Source of the DNA: an uncultured Synergistales bacterium | GTDB lineage: Bacteria; Synergistota; Synergistia; Synergistales; Aminobacteriaceae | NCBI GenBank assembly: GCA_905233725.1 | Contig: CAJOEM010000005.1 | Location: forward strand, 1 to 50,291 | Length of the DNA: 50,291 nt | Direction: 5' to 3' | Program-made: the position numbers and the translations under genes | The notes under the pieces: generated by a model | What the model saw: the letters and a program-made list of their open reading frames with translations, nothing else | Told to the model about the DNA's origin: nothing | The model's database searches: none | Shown here: positions 33,606 to 41,649 of the stretch, piece after piece | Layout of the letters: each line of letters opens with the position of its first letter | Position numbering within the stretch: the stretch's first letter is position 1

Positions 33606-34988
33606 CTAAAACACTGATTCTTGATTCTGATTCAGATCCGGATTCAGATCCAGAAAAGCTTCACCCAATTCGTAAACATTTCCCGCGCCCATCGTCAAAA
33701 GAATGTCTCCGTTCTTTAACTCAGATTGCAGCGTATACAGAGCGTTCTCAAAATCAAATTCTAAACACGAAATTTTTTCGCTGTTCAAGTCCGCGATTTT
33801 CTGGGAAGTTATACCCGAGATATTTTTCTCACTCGCTGCGTAAATAGGCAAAACGAAAGCTCTATCAGCAATGCTCAGAGCCTGCGAAATTTCCCTTGCG
33901 AATTGTGCTGTTCGAGAAAATCTGTGCGGCTGGAACACAAGTATTATTCTGCGATTGGGGAATGCGTTTTTCATAGCGCGTAACGTAGCCATCATTTCTG
34001 TCGGGTGGTGAGCGTAATCATCGACAACTAACACTCCGGCGCGTTCACCTTTGATTTGCATTCGACGTTCTGAGCCGTGGAAATTTCTCAGGATTTGTGC
34101 AGAAATTTCGAATTTTATTCCGCATTCGTGAGCAGCAGCAATCGCAGCCAGTGAGTTCAAGATATTATGCTCGCCTGATACGTTCAGCTCCAAAATTCCG
34201 ACTTCAACGCCATCGTGAGAAATTCTCGCAACACTTCCGCCGCCGGATTTGTAATTTATGTCGAAAGCTCCCCAGTCAAAGCCGTTGCCGAAGCCGTATC
34301 TGATAATTTTTCCGCGATTCTTTTCACACGCTTCGAAAACTTGATTAGCTCCGTCATCCTCTGCGCACAAGATCAACACGCCATTTTCCGCACGATTATC
34401 TGCAAATCTCGTGAAAGCTTTGATGCCGTCATCGCGGGTTTTGTAGTGATCAACGTGATCCCAGTCTGCATTCGTAATTATCGCGATATTCGGGTGAAAA
34501 AGTTCGAACGACCCGTCACTCTCGTCAAGTTCCGCGATGAAAAATTCCCCTGAACCTGAGATTGCATTCGAGCCAATATCCGGGACATTTGCGCCAACAT
34601 ACACTGTCGGATTTTTTTGCGCGTTCAGAAATATCAGTCCGGTCATTGATGAAGTCGTAGTTTTTCCGTGAGTTCCAGCGATTCCTATGCCGAATTTCGA
34701 ATTGAAAAGATTACTCAGAGCCTGAGCGCGTGAAATTATTCGGATATTATGTTCGCGTGCATATGCAACTTCCGGATTATCTGGATCAATCGCAGTGCTG
34801 CACACGAGTAAATCGTAATTTTCGTGCGTCAAATGTTCTGGTGAATGTCCGATTTTGCATTCGATATTTTCAAGATCGTAATGGGGTTTTTGCAGGTCGC
34901 AGCCTGTGACGAAATTTCCGTGACCGTTAAGCAATTTTGCGAGCGCACTCATTCCAGCACCGCCCAAGCCCATCATGTGAATTTTCAA
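33606..34988 (-). CDS. murC: UDP-N-acetylmuramate--L-alanine ligase
   Basis: The 460-residue enzyme adds the first amino acid to the peptidoglycan stem peptide. It has MMGLGGAGMSALAKLL at the N-terminus, the ATP loop GIAGTHGKTTTSSMTG, FFIAELDESDGSF, the NADWDHVDHY motif and VDDYAHHPTEM. The start is TTG at 34988 with AGGAGA upstream. It begins the murC-murB-ftsQ-ftsA-ftsZ-SPOR-folC cluster, transcribed leftward and divergent from the sugar transferase gene. Confidence 0.96.
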   Translation of the reverse strand: MKIHMMGLGGAGMSALAKLLNGHGNFVTGCDLQKPHYDLENIECKIGHSPEHLTHENYDLLVCSTAIDPDNPEVAYAREHNIRIISRAQALSNLFNSKFGIGIAGTHGKTTTSSMTGLIFLNAQKNPTVYVGANVPDIGSNAISGSGEFFIAELDESDGSFELFHPNIAIITNADWDHVDHYKTRDDGIKAFTRFADNRAENGVLILCAEDDGANQVFEACEKNRGKIIRYGFGNGFDWGAFDINYKSGGGSVARISHDGVEVGILELNVSGEHNILNSLAAIAAAHECGIKFEISAQILRNFHGSERRMQIKGERAGVLVVDDYAHHPTEMMATLRAMKNAFPNRRIILVFQPHRFSRTAQFAREISQALSIADRAFVLPIYAASEKNISGITSQKIADLNSEKISCLEFDFENALYTLQSELKNGDILLTMGAGNVYELGEAFLDLNPDLNQNQESVF

Positions 34989-35111
34989 AAAGCCATTTCT
35001 CCTTCAAAAACATAATCATAAAAACGTAATCATAAATTTCAGGATAGATTTTAGCATGTAGCAAGCTATAATTTTCAGGAAATTGATCGCATAACAAAGG
35101 AGTGTTTATTC

Positions 35112-35702
35112 TTGAAAAGATTTCTTGACTTCGCAGCAGCATTTTTTGGACTGGTGATTTTATCGCCGCTGTTAATAATTCTCGCGGTGTTAATTCGCTG
35201 TAAGATGGGTTCGCCTGTAATGTTCACACAGAAACGCGCAGGTATTCACGGAGAGCCATTCTTGCTTTACAAATTCCGAACTATGACAGACGAAAAAGAT
35301 TCTAACGGAGAATTATTGCCCGATGAGAAACGATTGACGCGATTTGGGATTTTTCTGCGAAATCTGAGTTTGGACGAGTTGCCGCAATTATTTAACGTGT
35401 TGAAAGGCGATATGTCTCTGGTTGGACCTAGACCGTTATTGCTGCAATACGTTCCGTTATATAATGCGCGACAGAAATTGCGATTGAACGTGAAACCCGG
35501 CTTAACAGGCTGGGCACAAATTCACGGGCGAAATAATCTTACGTGGCACGAGAAATTCGAACTTGATGTCTGGTACGTTGAGAATCAGAATTTCTGGTTG
35601 GACTTGCGAATTTTGCTCATGACAGCCAAGAAAGTTTTTGCGCGAGAGGACGTGAATTTTGCAGGAGAAGCTACGACTCACGCGTTCACCGGCGATAATT
35701 AA
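35112..35702 (+). CDS. Bacterial sugar transferase (PglC/WcaJ-type phosphoglycosyl transferase)
   Basis: The 196-residue protein is a monotopic phosphoglycosyl transferase. It moves a sugar 1-phosphate from a nucleotide sugar to undecaprenyl phosphate to start glycan synthesis. The N-terminal re-entrant helix (about 5-30) is followed by FTQKRAGIHGEPFLLYKFRT, then LSLDELPQLFNVLKGDMSLV, with the catalytic Asp-Glu pair, then GPRP and the GLTGWAQIHGRN segment. Its short length matches the PglC core without the extra helices of WcaJ. TTG at 35112 has GGAG eight or nine nt upstream. No other glycan genes are adjacent. Confidence 0.9.
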   Translation: MKRFLDFAAAFFGLVILSPLLIILAVLIRCKMGSPVMFTQKRAGIHGEPFLLYKFRTMTDEKDSNGELLPDEKRLTRFGIFLRNLSLDELPQLFNVLKGDMSLVGPRPLLLQYVPLYNARQKLRLNVKPGLTGWAQIHGRNNLTWHEKFELDVWYVENQNFWLDLRILLMTAKKVFAREDVNFAGEATTHAFTGDN

Positions 35703-35780
35703 GCAGAATCTCGTAACATAATTTTTAGCGAATGTGTTATTATTCTCCCGAGAAAAATTTACACTCAGGAGGAATTTTTT

Positions 35781-36557
35781 ATGCGAAAGTTTTTTGCAGC
35801 GTTAATAATTCTTGCGTTGGCAGTTCCTGCGTTTGCTCACGAGTTGACGATTAAAGCGCAATCCAACGAAATGAAAGCAAATGTGCCGTTTAATGCGACA
35901 GTACAATCGGCTCACAAATTCATCGTTCCCGAAGAAGTTGAAGTTCTTGAACGTGTGAAAGCTGGCATTATCGAGGACGGCGTATTGAAAGAATCCGAAC
36001 TCAAAGCGAATAACCCGGGTTTGTGCATTGACTTCACAGTTACGCCAAAAGACGTTTCGAAATCCGTGATACTCGCAGCGATCAAAGACGGCGAAACCTG
36101 GAGCGTTACTAACGAGGGCGGCAAAACTGGATCAAGAACTGAACTCGAAGCTCAAGGTCTGAAAGTTTTACGCGCAACTAAGAATGACAAGTACGCAAAA
36201 GCAATTTACAACACGTCTGAATCCGACACGAATTTTTCGAGCGTATTGGGACACCCGTTGGAAATTATTCCCGTAACGAATCCTGCGAACGCGAAATCAG
36301 GCGAATATTTCGAAGTGAAAATCCTGCTGAACGGCCAGCCTTATACCGGACCAGTTTGGGCGACGTATGACGGATTTGTTACTGAGTACGAGAACACTTA
36401 CGCATATTACACCGAAGCTGAGAATGGCAAAGCTTTCGTGAAAATTACGGCTCCGGGTTGGTGGGGCATTCGTGCGTATCAGGGAGATTTGCCCGGAGTT
36501 GCCGGCGATTATGACGCGCTGACTCTTAGAGCGTTCCTGTTGTTCGAAGTGAAGTAA
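35781..36557 (+). CDS. nikK: NikK-like DUF4198 periplasmic component of nickel/cobalt uptake
   Basis: The 258-residue protein has a signal peptide (1-19, VPAFA) whose predicted cut leaves His as the first mature residue (HELTIKAQ). It belongs to the DUF4198 group and ends in a beta-rich domain with TAPGWWGIRAYQGD. DUF4198 proteins of this kind precede NikL and NikM in energy-coupling-factor nickel/cobalt systems and are thought to help metal capture in the periplasm. AGGAGG precedes the ATG. The stop and the next ATG overlap by one base (TAATG). Confidence 0.82.
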   Translation: MRKFFAALIILALAVPAFAHELTIKAQSNEMKANVPFNATVQSAHKFIVPEEVEVLERVKAGIIEDGVLKESELKANNPGLCIDFTVTPKDVSKSVILAAIKDGETWSVTNEGGKTGSRTELEAQGLKVLRATKNDKYAKAIYNTSESDTNFSSVLGHPLEIIPVTNPANAKSGEYFEVKILLNGQPYTGPVWATYDGFVTEYENTYAYYTEAENGKAFVKITAPGWWGIRAYQGDLPGVAGDYDALTLRAFLLFEVK

Positions 36558-37039
36558 TGCGAAAAATTATTCTTGCAATGGCACTCGTCTGTTTCTGGGC
36601 GGGTGCTTTGTTTGCTCATGGAGTCGGTTATCGTGAAGCTGCTGAGAAATCTGTCGCTCTGGAATTTTTCTACTCGACCGGCGAGAAAATGAGTTATCGT
36701 GAAGCGCGCGTATTTTCCCCGAAAGATTCGAAATTTGCGATTCAAACCGGACGCACTGACGAACTTGGCAGATTTGCGTTTATACCGGATTGCGAGGGTG
36801 TTTGGCGAGTGATAGTTCGTGATGAAGAAGGTCATCAGGCAAATGCTGAGATTAATATCACAGCGGAATTTCTGAGCGAGAATATTTCTGGAGAAGCACA
36901 GATTTCTGAGAATAGCGTTTTTGTTTTTGATAGCAAGTTTGAGATTGCGATTCGCGCGTTATTGGGAGTGAGTTTGATTTTTAATATTGCAGCATTCGTG
37001 AAAATATTTTCGAGGAGGCGTGAAATTGCACATCAGTGA
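36557..37039 (+). CDS. nikL: NikL-like accessory component of nickel/cobalt ECF transporter
   Basis: The 160-residue protein has a signal peptide (1-20, ending GALFA) followed by His as the first mature residue (HGVGYREA). A carboxypeptidase-regulatory-like beta domain (about 25-105) includes GEKMSYREARVFSP, GRTDELGRFAFIPD and GVWRVIVRDEEG. One membrane helix (about 133-153) and a basic end follow. This is the layout of NikL, which replaces NikN/CbiN in some systems. It overlaps nikK by one base and nikM by 14. Confidence 0.82.
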   Translation: MRKIILAMALVCFWAGALFAHGVGYREAAEKSVALEFFYSTGEKMSYREARVFSPKDSKFAIQTGRTDELGRFAFIPDCEGVWRVIVRDEEGHQANAEINITAEFLSENISGEAQISENSVFVFDSKFEIAIRALLGVSLIFNIAAFVKIFSRRREIAHQ

Positions 37040-37631
37040 AGGCGTATTATCAGGAGGAGCATTGTTGACTGGCTGGGCGTGTTCTGGCGTTGGGATTGCA
37101 GTCGGCCTAAAGAAAACTGAACCCGAAAAAATCGTTAGAACTGCGCTGATTTCGTCGGCATTTTTTCTTGCGTCGCTTGTGAATGTGAAAGTCGGGGCTA
37201 GTTCGACACATTTGGCATTTTTAGCACCGATGGGACTTGCGTTGGGTTGGGGAATTTTTCCGGCAGTTTTCACGGCGTTGATATTGCAGGCGTTTCTGTT
37301 ACAGTTCGGCGGATTACTTGTTCTGGGGGCTAATACTTTCATAATGAGTTCTGCTGGATTAGCTGCGTATTTGCTGTTTGGGAAAATAATTTCTCGCGCG
37401 AAAAATCGGGTCATGATTTTTACGTTTGCGTTTATAGCCGGAGCATTTGCCGTAATTTTGGGAGCGTTTTTAGTTGGAGTGTTCTTGACGATGAGTGAGC
37501 GAAATTTCCTTACGACTGCGAAAATAATTTTGCTCGCACACATTCCGTTAGCAATAATCGAAGGAGTCGTAACTGGCTTCATGATAACTTGGCTGCGGAA
37601 AATTTCACCGGAATTTCTGGAAATATCATGA
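37026..37631 (+). CDS. nikM: Nickel/cobalt ECF transporter substrate-binding membrane protein (CbiM/NikM)
   Basis: The 201-residue integral membrane protein binds the metal. The start is TTG at 37026, for two reasons: GGAGG lies seven nt upstream, whereas the GTG at 37020 is only one nt from it; and TTG gives MHISEGVL, restoring the invariant His2 that, with the N-terminal amine, ligates Ni or Co in this family. The remainder has VGASSTHLAFLAPMGLALGW and LGANTFIMSSAGLAAYLLFG, typical of CbiM/NikM. It overlaps nikL (14 bp) and nikQ (ATGA). Confidence 0.92.
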   Translation: MHISEGVLSGGALLTGWACSGVGIAVGLKKTEPEKIVRTALISSAFFLASLVNVKVGASSTHLAFLAPMGLALGWGIFPAVFTALILQAFLLQFGGLLVLGANTFIMSSAGLAAYLLFGKIISRAKNRVMIFTFAFIAGAFAVILGAFLVGVFLTMSERNFLTTAKIILLAHIPLAIIEGVVTGFMITWLRKISPEFLEIS

Positions 37632-38329
37632 ACGAGAATATTTTCACAATACACGCGCTCCCGAAACTTAACGCGAAATACAGTCTGGGTGATCTGGACG
37701 TGAGGGCGAAATTTGCGATTGCGATTTGTTATGCGATTTCGATTGCGATTGCGAAAACTCCGGGAGCATTTTTTCTCGCGTCAGTTTTGCCGGTTGCGCT
37801 GGCGTTCACGTTGAGTAATTCCAGCATCAGGACACTCGCGAAAATAAATCTGCTAAATCTTTTCATGATCGCTACGATGATATTAACATTTCCTGATTTT
37901 CACAAAGGCTTCAAAGCTGCGTTAATCTTGACTCTGCGCCTGAATTTCACGTGCGTAGTTTTTGCGAAATTTTTCGAGACTGCGAATTATATTCCTGATG
38001 CGAAATTTGTTCCCGAGAAAATCCGTGTGTTATTAATCCTGACGATTCGGGGAATTTTCGTGATTCAGGATTGCCTGCACTCGTCGATTTTGTCCGTGAG
38101 AATGCGTGCCAGGAATTTACACGGCGTTCTCAAATGGAAAGTCTTTGCGTATGTGATTGCGTCGAGTATCTTGCGAAGTGAGGCGCGTTCTGAGAAAATG
38201 CTGCTGGCGATAAAAATGCGCGGAGGTTTTGCAGGTTTTGAACAGGTTCGTGAGTTGAACTGGAAATTTTCTGACAGCGTGATTTGCGTTTTGTCCGGAA
38301 TTTACGTTACGGGAATTTTTCTGGCATGA
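37628..38329 (+). CDS. nikQ: ECF transporter transmembrane protein (CbiQ/NikQ)
   Basis: The 233-residue membrane protein couples the metal-binding unit to the ATPase. It has several hydrophobic helices and the coupling-helix region RMRARNLHG and AIKMRGGFAG, equivalents of the Ala-Arg-Gly motifs that contact the ATPase. The ATG at 37628 overlaps the nikM stop (ATGA); the longer in-frame extension would lie inside nikM. Confidence 0.9.
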   Translation: MNENIFTIHALPKLNAKYSLGDLDVRAKFAIAICYAISIAIAKTPGAFFLASVLPVALAFTLSNSSIRTLAKINLLNLFMIATMILTFPDFHKGFKAALILTLRLNFTCVVFAKFFETANYIPDAKFVPEKIRVLLILTIRGIFVIQDCLHSSILSVRMRARNLHGVLKWKVFAYVIASSILRSEARSEKMLLAIKMRGGFAGFEQVRELNWKFSDSVICVLSGIYVTGIFLA

Positions 38330-39045
38330 TCGAAATTGCGAATCTCAAATACACGTATCCAGACGGCAACGAGGCTCTCAAGAATATCTCGCTGAAAATT
38401 TCTCGCGGTGAAAAAGTCGGCTTGGCTGGTGCGAACGGTTCTGGTAAATCTACGCTGCTGTTAAATCTTGCTGGTGCTTTCGAGATTCAATGCGGCAAAA
38501 TATTTTTTCAGGGCTCGGAGATTGCGAATCCGGAATCTTTGCGAAAAATCACGGGCTTAACGTTTCAGGACGCGGACGACCAAATTCTTATGCCAAGTGT
38601 AATCGAGGATGTAGCTTTCAATCTTGTTGCATCAGGTATCAGTGTGAAAGAATCTCACGCACGCGCAGAGAAAATCCTGAGTGACTTGGGAATTTTGCAC
38701 TTGAAAAACCGTCCTCCGCAAAAATTATCCGGTGGCGAAAAACGCATGATTTCATTAGCCGGAATATTAATCTCAGAGCCGGAAATTCTCGCACTCGACG
38801 AACCCACAGCAGCTCTCGATCCAAGCGCAAGACGGCGTGTAATAAACTTTCTACGGAACAGCGACAAGACGATTCTATTAGCGTCACACGATCTTGACAT
38901 GTTGCTGGACGTTTGCACACGCGGAATAATTCTGAATCACGGAATGATCTCAGCAGACGGGAATTTGCCGGAATTATTTTCGCCATCGAACAAAAATCTG
39001 CTCGAACAGAACAATCTCGAATTACCCCTGCGCTACTCATGTTGA
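38326..39045 (+). CDS. nikO: ECF transporter ATP-binding protein (CbiO/NikO)
   Basis: The 239-residue ATPase powers metal import. Walker A is GLAGANGSGKSTLLLNLAG, the Q-loop is LTFQDADDQIL, the signature is KLSGGEKRMISLAG, Walker B is EILALDEPTAALDP, and the switch His is in LLASHDLDML. The ATG at 38326 overlaps the nikQ stop by four bases. It is the last gene of a tightly overlapping nikK-L-M-Q-O run. Confidence 0.94.
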   Translation: MIEIANLKYTYPDGNEALKNISLKISRGEKVGLAGANGSGKSTLLLNLAGAFEIQCGKIFFQGSEIANPESLRKITGLTFQDADDQILMPSVIEDVAFNLVASGISVKESHARAEKILSDLGILHLKNRPPQKLSGGEKRMISLAGILISEPEILALDEPTAALDPSARRRVINFLRNSDKTILLASHDLDMLLDVCTRGIILNHGMISADGNLPELFSPSNKNLLEQNNLELPLRYSC

Positions 39046-39093
39046 TTTCTAAATCTGTACACCCAGACGTGAAGCTATTGATATTGCCAGCCT

Positions 39094-39136
39094 CACAGGA
39101 GAGAATACATGAATGTTTTCACGATTTACTCCTGTG
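39094..39136. other. 8-bp inverted repeat between convergent nikO and transaldolase genes
   Basis: CACAGGAG (39094-39101) and CTCCTGTG (39129-39136) can pair around a 27-base loop. No T-run follows on either side, so it is at best a weak or Rho-assisted terminator for nikO. The CAGGAG half also resembles a Shine-Dalgarno sequence, but no credible gene follows it. Confidence 0.45.
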
Positions 39137-39154
39137 CAGATTATAACAGGCATG

Positions 39155-39184
39155 AAAAAAACTCGCCCATTACGAACGAGTCTT
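39155..39184 (-). terminator. Intrinsic terminator of the carbohydrate operon
   Basis: On the minus strand ACTCG (39181-39177) pairs with CGAGT (39165-39161) and is followed by a run of T residues (39161-39155). It lies about 35 nt after the transaldolase stop. The stem is short but the U-run is good. Confidence 0.7.
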
Positions 39185-39217
39185 TCGCCTGCAAATATTA
39201 GCCCTGAAAATTAATTT

Positions 39218-40294
39218 CTACTTCGCTTTGACCTCGATTGACGACATCAAGCTTCTGAACGCATTATTAAATGCCTCGACACCATCAGCCAACAATTTCG
39301 CACAAACTGCCTTGAGATCAATTCCGGAATCTGCGAGTTCTTTTGCGCGTGCTTTTGCTCCGTCAAGATCTTTTTCGAGCGTGAGAGCTGCTTTGCCGTG
39401 ATCAACGAATGCGACCATAGTTGCTGGTGGAATCGTGTTGACAGTGTGCGGCGCGATCAAATCATCGACGTATTTCGTGTCAGAATACGCTTTGTTCTTC
39501 GTGCCGGTGCTTGCCCATAACGGTCTCTGAAGTTTTGCTCCCTTGGCTTCAAGAGCTTCCCATTCCGAACCGGAGAAAATTTTCTTGAAGCGCTCATACG
39601 TGAACTTGATGCTGTCCGTGGCAATTTTCCCGCACAAATCTGTTTTGCCCTTTTCCGTGAGCAATTTATCAACTGCAGAATCGACTCGGCTGACAAATAC
39701 TGACGCAACTGACGAAACTTTCGGATCGAGATTCTTTTCGACACGAGCTTTAACTCCGCGAATATAAGCTTCAGCAACCTGCGCGTATTGTTCTTCTGAG
39801 AAAATCAGCGTTGAGTTCACGTTCACTCCGGACGCGATGCACTCTTCAAGAGCAGAAATTCCCTCGGGTGTTGCAGGAATCTTTATCATTACGTTTGGAC
39901 GATTGAGAGCCTTGAATAATCTCTTAGCTTCCGAAACTGTCGTGTCACGATCCGACGCTAACAACGGGCTGACTTCGAGGCTTACATAACCATCAAGACC
40001 GTTTGTCTTATCATAGACCGGTTTCAAAATATCCGCAGCAGTTCCGACTTCCTGAAGTGTTAATACCTCGTAGATTTCCGACGAATTTTTCCCGGCCTCC
40101 GCCAGCGATTTCACTTCTGAATCATAATCACTCGTTTTCGCAATCGCGCCCTCAAAAATCGATGGGTTAGTCGTAACGCCAACAACGCCCTTCGCAATCC
40201 AATCAGCAAGACCGCCCGACGCAATCAAATCACGGCTAATGTAATCCAGCCACGCACTCTGACCCAAATTGAAAATCTCGTGTAAAGTTGTCAT
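39218..40294 (-). CDS. tal: Transaldolase (long, cyanobacterial/actinobacterial-type)
   Basis: The 358-residue enzyme exchanges a dihydroxyacetone unit between sugar phosphates in the pentose phosphate pathway. The Schiff-base lysine is in NVMIKIPATPEG. VVGVTTNPSIFEGAI near the N-terminus and RPLWASTGTKNKAYSDTKYV near residue 270 match the longer transaldolase group. The ATG at 40294 has AGGAGG seven nt upstream; a start at 40312 would overlap that site. It closes the operon and links its products to pentose phosphates. Confidence 0.94.
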   Translation of the reverse strand: MTTLHEIFNLGQSAWLDYISRDLIASGGLADWIAKGVVGVTTNPSIFEGAIAKTSDYDSEVKSLAEAGKNSSEIYEVLTLQEVGTAADILKPVYDKTNGLDGYVSLEVSPLLASDRDTTVSEAKRLFKALNRPNVMIKIPATPEGISALEECIASGVNVNSTLIFSEEQYAQVAEAYIRGVKARVEKNLDPKVSSVASVFVSRVDSAVDKLLTEKGKTDLCGKIATDSIKFTYERFKKIFSGSEWEALEAKGAKLQRPLWASTGTKNKAYSDTKYVDDLIAPHTVNTIPPATMVAFVDHGKAALTLEKDLDGAKARAKELADSGIDLKAVCAKLLADGVEAFNNAFRSLMSSIEVKAK

Positions 40295-40321
40295 AAACAT
40301 TTCCTCCTGCAAATCTGCAAA

Positions 40322-41167
40322 TTATTTTTGATTCTTCAACATTAACATTCTGTCTACTACATATTTTTTAACTTCTGACATTCCCTGTACACCGTATTTT
40401 TTCGGATCAAAATTATCAGGATTTTCTGACATGTGTTTTTTCAAGCCGTTTGTCAATGCGATTCTCAAATCCGTAGCGTAATTCACTTTGCATATGCCGC
40501 GTTTTATGCACTCGACAACCTGTTCATCAGGAACGCCCGATGTCCCGTGTAAAACAAGCGGAATATCTACAACTGCGCGAATTTTCTCCAGGACTTCGAG
40601 ATTGACTTTCGGAACGCCTTTGTAAACTCCGTGAGCAGTTCCGATGCCGACAGCTAATAAATCAACCTGAGTTTTCTCGACAAATTCACGAGCTTCATCA
40701 GGATCTGTGTATGGATTCTCGTCTGAGTTTTCCAAATCGTCTTCTTTGCCGCCAACTTTTCCCAACTCTCCTTCAACAGGAACTCCGGCGCAGTGGCAAG
40801 CATCAGTCACGGATTTTGTCAGCGCGATATTTCCGGCTAAACTTAATTTGCTGCCATCAATCATAATCGACGTGTAACCAGCTCTCAGAGCCTGCATTGC
40901 GATTTCAAAGCTGTTTCCGTGATCCAAGTGACACACGACCGGAACACTAGCACGTTTAGCAGCGGTCTTGATATTCGCGTAGTAAAAATCCAGCCCGGCA
41001 TATCTCACCGTAGAAGGCGTTGTCTGCATTATAACCGGTGAATTTGTTTCCTCAGCAGCAGCTAACACCGCCATAACCATTTCCATATTTTCAACATTGA
41101 ACGCTCCAACTGCATAATGATTTCTCTGAGCGTCCTGCAAAAGTTCCTTTGATGTTACGAGTGGCAT
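40322..41167 (-). CDS. Class II fructose/tagatose-bisphosphate aldolase
   Basis: The 281-residue zinc aldolase cleaves fructose-1,6- or tagatose-1,6-bisphosphate. Metal ligands and phosphate contacts are visible: VVCHLDHGNSFE, EGELGKVGGKED, GIGTAHGVYKGVPK and LVLHGTSGVPDEQV. Length and the start MPLVTSKELL fit the GatY/KbaY/FbaA group; a GatD-like dehydrogenase and a LacC/FruK-like kinase upstream favour tagatose or fructose bisphosphate made from a 6- or 1-phosphate. GGAGGAA precedes the ATG. A duplicated block sits just upstream. Confidence 0.9.
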   Translation of the reverse strand: MPLVTSKELLQDAQRNHYAVGAFNVENMEMVMAVLAAAEETNSPVIMQTTPSTVRYAGLDFYYANIKTAAKRASVPVVCHLDHGNSFEIAMQALRAGYTSIMIDGSKLSLAGNIALTKSVTDACHCAGVPVEGELGKVGGKEDDLENSDENPYTDPDEAREFVEKTQVDLLAVGIGTAHGVYKGVPKVNLEVLEKIRAVVDIPLVLHGTSGVPDEQVVECIKRGICKVNYATDLRIALTNGLKKHMSENPDNFDPKKYGVQGMSEVKKYVVDRMLMLKNQK

Positions 41168-41649
41168 TCAAAATTCCTCCTTCATAAATATTCTCGCTAA
41201 AAAATTCTTACATTCGGGAAAATCTCGTCAAAATCTTTCGGTGCAAAATCTCCAGTATCTGGTGACAAAGCCGACGCTGCAGAAACTGCAACAGCATATC
41301 TAAGAGCTTCGTCAGGTTTAAAATTCCGCGACATCGCAACCGCAAATGCTCCAGTCATCGCATCACCGCAGCCAACAGTATTTACAGCTTCGAGCTTTGG
41401 CATTCAAAATTCTTCCTTCATAAATATTCTCGCTAAATATTCTCGCTAAAAAATTCTTACGTTCGGGAAAATCTCGTCAAAATCTTTCGGTGCAAAATCT
41501 CCCGTATCTGGTGACAAAGCCGATGCTGCCGAAACTGCAACAGCATATCTAAGAGCTTCGTCAGGTTTAAAATTCCGCGACATCGCAACCGCAAATGCTC
41601 CAGTCATCGCATCACCACAGCCAACAGTGTTCACAGCTTCGAGCTTTGG
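41165..41649. repeat. Tandem duplication (236-bp unit) across the pfkB-fba junction
   Basis: Bases 41165-41400 and 41401-41649 are near-identical copies. Each includes an ATG with its upstream ribosome site, the intergenic ATAAATATTCTCGCTAA block and the last 66 codons of the PfkB gene. The second copy has an extra 13-bp repeat of the TATTCTCGCTAAA block (41421-41449). There are seven substitutions within the coding part. The junction has a CCA microhomology between the aldolase start (ATGCCA) and the kinase sequence (CCAAAG). Confidence 0.92.
41197..41403 (-). pseudogene. 68-codon duplicate of the PfkB kinase C-terminus fused to the aldolase start
   Basis: The ORF begins MP, taken from the aldolase start, and continues with KLEAVNTVGCGDAMTGAF through to the end of the kinase, 100% identical in protein to the parent's C-terminus despite seven nucleotide differences. 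It includes the anion-hole/catalytic GCGD motif but lacks the substrate-binding half, so it cannot be a kinase. Its ribosome site is degraded to GGAAGAA from GGAGGAA. A remnant of tandem duplication is most likely; a retained small protein is possible. Confidence 0.75.

Noticed and set aside
35703-35780. Cobalamin or NiCo riboswitch before nikK
   Set aside because: The gap is only 78 nt and shows no matching conserved boxes or multi-stem fold.
37020-37025. GTG start for nikM
   Set aside because: It lies one nt after GGAGG and would add Lys and Leu ahead of the essential N-terminal Met-His.
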